Below, one piece after another: positions 23,520-25,708 of a stretch of 25,708 nt of DNA. Position numbers and translations under genes: made by a program. The notes under the pieces were generated by a model. The model did not search any database. It worked only from the letters and a program-made list of their open reading frames with translations, and was not told the origin of the DNA. Source of the stretch: Chitinophagaceae bacterium (GTDB lineage Bacteria > Bacteroidota > Bacteroidia > Chitinophagales > Chitinophagaceae); contig JAICHT010000009.1 of the NCBI GenBank assembly GCA_025924755.1, forward strand, positions 1 through 25,708, in the 5' to 3' direction. Numbering within the stretch: the stretch's first letter is position 1; the number at the start of each line of letters is the position of its first letter.

Positions 23520-24584
23520 CTACCGGCCCATTTGTTTTAAAAAAGATACGTGAGAAGCAACTGCATAACGCATTTTAGGATACTCAATGTAAGGCATTCC
23601 ATACTCGTCGCAGGCTTGCTTGATGATTTTGCTAATAGCCGGGTAGTGTATATGCGAAATTTTAGGAAATAAATGATGTTCTACCTGAAAATTTAAACCG
23701 CCTACATACCAGTTGATCAGTTTATTTTTAGGAGCAAAGTTGGCTGTAGTTTTTAATTGGTGCACCGCCCATTCATCTTCCAGTTTACCGGTTGTCACAT
23801 CAGGCATCGGAAAATGCGTATGCTCTACGGTATGGGCCAATTGAAATACCACGCTAAGCACTAAACCTGCTACTACAGAAAATATTGAAAAGCCTATCAG
23901 CCAATCTGCAAATCCTATCTTATAAATAGGCAGGGCTACAAAAATGAAAATATGCAAAATTTTAAAACCCCAAAAGACCAAATGATCGCTGGTGCTCATT
24001 TTCTTTAAAGGCATAGAACCAATACGGCCTTTAAAATATTTTATATAGTCCAGTACAAATATCCATAAAATATAAAGCAGCGCATATAAGAACCAAAAGT
24101 AGATATGCTGGTATTTATGCATTTTATATTTAGGCTGTGTACTGCTCATGCGCATCCATGGTTTAATATCAATATCATCATCTACCCCGTCAATATTGGT
24201 ATAAGCATGATGAATAACATTGTGTTTTATATTCCACATAAAACTGCTGGCCCCTAATATATTACCTAAAAAGGCAGCAATATTATTCATCAATTTGTTT
24301 TCGCTAAAACTTCCATGGCCACCGTCGTGCATAATATTAAAACCAATACCGGCTACCACCCCACCCAGCAAAATACATTCGGGGATGGCTACCCAGCGCA
24401 CAGGCGTAAAAAAAACAAGATGTACATAAAGGCCAATGAGACTAACTAATAAAATGATGGCCTTACTATATAAAGCCCAATTGCCAGAAGATGATTTGTC
24501 CACCTGCTGAAAATACTGGTTGATGCGGCTTTTTAACTCAGCATGAAAAGGTTTTGGAACCGAAGTAAATTTAGGCGTTGGCAT
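23520..24584 (-). CDS. Membrane fatty acid desaturase (acyl-CoA/acyl-lipid type)
   Basis: A 354-aa di-iron desaturase that adds a cis double bond to acyl chains, important for membrane fluidity. The three histidine boxes are HDGGH at 86-90, HNVIHH at 121-126 and QVEHH at 300-304, eight histidines that hold the two irons. The glutamine in QVEHH is typical of front-end and DesA3-like enzymes. TM helices lie at about 41-60, 67-84, 102-118, 160-181, 203-220 and 228-250. There is no fused cytochrome b5 domain, so electrons must come from a separate ferredoxin or reductase, none of which is nearby. Confidence 0.94.
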   Translation of the reverse strand: MPTPKFTSVPKPFHAELKSRINQYFQQVDKSSSGNWALYSKAIILLVSLIGLYVHLVFFTPVRWVAIPECILLGGVVAGIGFNIMHDGGHGSFSENKLMNNIAAFLGNILGASSFMWNIKHNVIHHAYTNIDGVDDDIDIKPWMRMSSTQPKYKMHKYQHIYFWFLYALLYILWIFVLDYIKYFKGRIGSMPLKKMSTSDHLVFWGFKILHIFIFVALPIYKIGFADWLIGFSIFSVVAGLVLSVVFQLAHTVEHTHFPMPDVTTGKLEDEWAVHQLKTTANFAPKNKLINWYVGGLNFQVEHHLFPKISHIHYPAISKIIKQACDEYGMPYIEYPKMRYAVASHVSFLKQMGR

Positions 24585-24647
24585 TTTAATTATCGTGATG
24601 ATTTTTCTTGAATAATATGGTAGATATTATAAGTGGTTATTAATTAT

Positions 24648-25379
24648 TTATGTTTCTTGTAGTATCAAAGCATCCAGGCTTTTAATCCCAATGTTTTTGC
24701 TGGATATAAAACCTTCTGCAAATTGTACACCAATCCGTTTTCCCAGCAGCCGGGCACGGCTGGTGATAGCGTCAAAAAATTCCGGGCTGGATATATAAGT
24801 TTGTTCCCCGTCATCTTTACTTGCCAAAAATTGTGTTTTAAACGCTTTAACTGCTTCCAGTCGCTGCATCCACACATCTGATACATCAATAATAAAGTCG
24901 GGTTCATAAAAGCGGTCCTGAATATATTGCAAAAAATAACGGGGACGCCATTTATCCTGGTTTTCTCCATTATCGTCCTTTGTCTGTATTTGCTTTAAAC
25001 CAGCTAAAAAGCAGGAATCATATATTAAATGTCCTGCACGTCCGTGGTCGGGGTGGCGATCATCCAGTACATTTCCGATTACCACATCAGGTTGGTATTT
25101 CCGTAAAATTTGGATCAGCTGTAACTGGTGGGCTTCATCATTTTTAAAAAACCCATCCCGCATTTTTAAATTTTCTCTTACCTGCACACCCATTATTTTT
25201 GCTGCATCAGCTGCTTCCTGGTAGCGTGCTTCTATCGTACCCCGGGAACCTAATTCCCCTTGCGTTAAATCTACAATCCCTACTTTTTTGCCTTTCTTTA
25301 CTTCATTGATCAAAGTACCGGAACATCCCAATTCCACATCATCAGGATGCGCTCCGATGGCTAATACATCCAATTTCAT
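24648..25379 (-). CDS. bshB1: Bacillithiol biosynthesis deacetylase BshB1
   Basis: A 243-aa LmbE/PIG-L-type zinc deacetylase that removes acetyl from GlcNAc-malate, the second step in bacillithiol synthesis. AHPDD at 10-14 supplies zinc ligands (His11, Asp14) and the catalytic Asp13; DDRHPDH at 106-112 supplies the third zinc ligand (His112). TQGELGSRGT at 39-48 and the C-terminal YAEGF-like VQFAEGF are typical of the BshB1 subgroup. The ATG at 25379 gives the usual MKLDVLAIGAHPDD start; an in-frame TTG at 25436 adds 19 unlikely residues. TATCTTGC just 6-13 bases before the ATG resembles a -7 box but is too close unless the message has almost no leader. Confidence 0.94.
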   Translation of the reverse strand: MKLDVLAIGAHPDDVELGCSGTLINEVKKGKKVGIVDLTQGELGSRGTIEARYQEAADAAKIMGVQVRENLKMRDGFFKNDEAHQLQLIQILRKYQPDVVIGNVLDDRHPDHGRAGHLIYDSCFLAGLKQIQTKDDNGENQDKWRPRYFLQYIQDRFYEPDFIIDVSDVWMQRLEAVKAFKTQFLASKDDGEQTYISSPEFFDAITSRARLLGKRIGVQFAEGFISSKNIGIKSLDALILQET

Positions 25380-25489
25380 GGGCGCAAGATACGAATGAGG
25401 ATTTATTGATAAACAGGCTGCGTTGTTAATTGGCAAATTAATGTGTTATACCCCGGCAAGCTTTTATGAATTTCAGGCTGATTTGTAAC

Positions 25490-25708
25490 TTATTTTGCAG
25501 CCGGCTTGATGGGATTGTTATACCAGCTGCCATCAATTTCTTTTACAATAGATTCGATTTGACGATCGGTAACGTCATTCAAATCGTAAGGTTGTTTTAA
25601 ACTGCTGCCAAAGAAAAAAGCTACCGTTTGATACAGGCGTGCATTTAAACCCCCTTTATATTCCTTTATAATATCGTAGCAATTATTGCCGGTTTGACGG
25701 TTAATAAG
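25490..25708 (-). CDS. C-terminal end of an unidentified gene, 5' part outside the window
   Basis: An open frame of 72 codons plus a TAA stop (25492-25490) reads in from the window edge. The visible part is hydrophilic, with YDIIKEYKGGLNARLYQTVAFFFGSS and the ending GSWYNNPIKPAAK. No domain is recognisable from this fragment. It ends about 110 bases upstream of the bshB1 start on the same strand. Confidence 0.65.
   Translation of the reverse strand, partial: LINRQTGNNCYDIIKEYKGGLNARLYQTVAFFFGSSLKQPYDLNDVTDRQIESIVKEIDGSWYNNPIKPAAK

Noticed and set aside
1..25708. CRISPR arrays, insertion sequences, phage genes or a classical toxin-antitoxin pair
   Set aside because: No regularly spaced repeats, transposase motifs, terminal inverted repeats or phage structural genes were seen on either strand.

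Overview
The window looks like chromosomal DNA of a Bacteroidota bacterium, most likely a member of the Chitinophagaceae or a close relative. The evidence is a b558-type sdhC-sdhA-sdhB set, a BshB1-type bacillithiol deacetylase, a DUF6249 protein, a short RRM RNA-binding protein, AT-rich intergenic DNA with few Shine-Dalgarno sequences, and several TAnnTTTG boxes (the Bacteroidota -7 element) upstream of genes. I see no rRNA, tRNA, CRISPR array, insertion sequence or phage gene. Both window ends cut through genes on the minus strand.

Layout. 1-1653 (-): N-terminal part of a large exported protein with a SprA-like motif. 1807-6239 (-): succinate dehydrogenase cluster in the order sdhC, sdhA, [146-aa membrane-anchored protein, gamma-glutamylcyclotransferase-like protein], sdhB. 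The two bracketed genes sit between sdhA and sdhB with overlapping or nearly touching ends. 6325-8657 (-): an unknown protein, MurQ and a BadF-type sugar kinase, which together suggest recycling of peptidoglycan amino sugars. 8756-10351 (+): a C-terminal processing protease, converging on a DUF6249 membrane protein. 11015-12141 (+): an ECF sigma factor and a two-TM probable anti-sigma factor. 12235-18000 (mostly -): an SRAP-domain protein, an exported kinase-like protein without the usual barrel, a GDSL lipoprotein, a methyltransferase, a tiny lipoprotein (+), a CvpA-CAP fusion and a small membrane protein. 18325-19572: a small conserved-looking protein (+) converging on a DlgD/YiaK-type reductase (-). 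19708-22926 (-): an RRM protein with a long leader, a gene-poor AT-rich stretch, a small zinc-ribbon protein, an exported DUF1080 protein and a zinc-type cation efflux protein. 23033-25708: a Nudix hydrolase (+), then a fatty acid desaturase, BshB1 and the end of an unknown gene (-).

Most of this is housekeeping or common accessory content. The most unusual point is the two-gene insertion inside the sdh cluster, whose junctions suggest that sdhB translation is tied to two unrelated proteins. Secondary points are the barrel-less kinase-like protein, the CvpA-CAP fusion, an SRAP protein lacking two usual DNA-contact arginines, and the repeat-bearing leader of the RRM gene. I did not find a clear new defence or mobile system. 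Family assignments come from motif recognition by eye; no database search was run.
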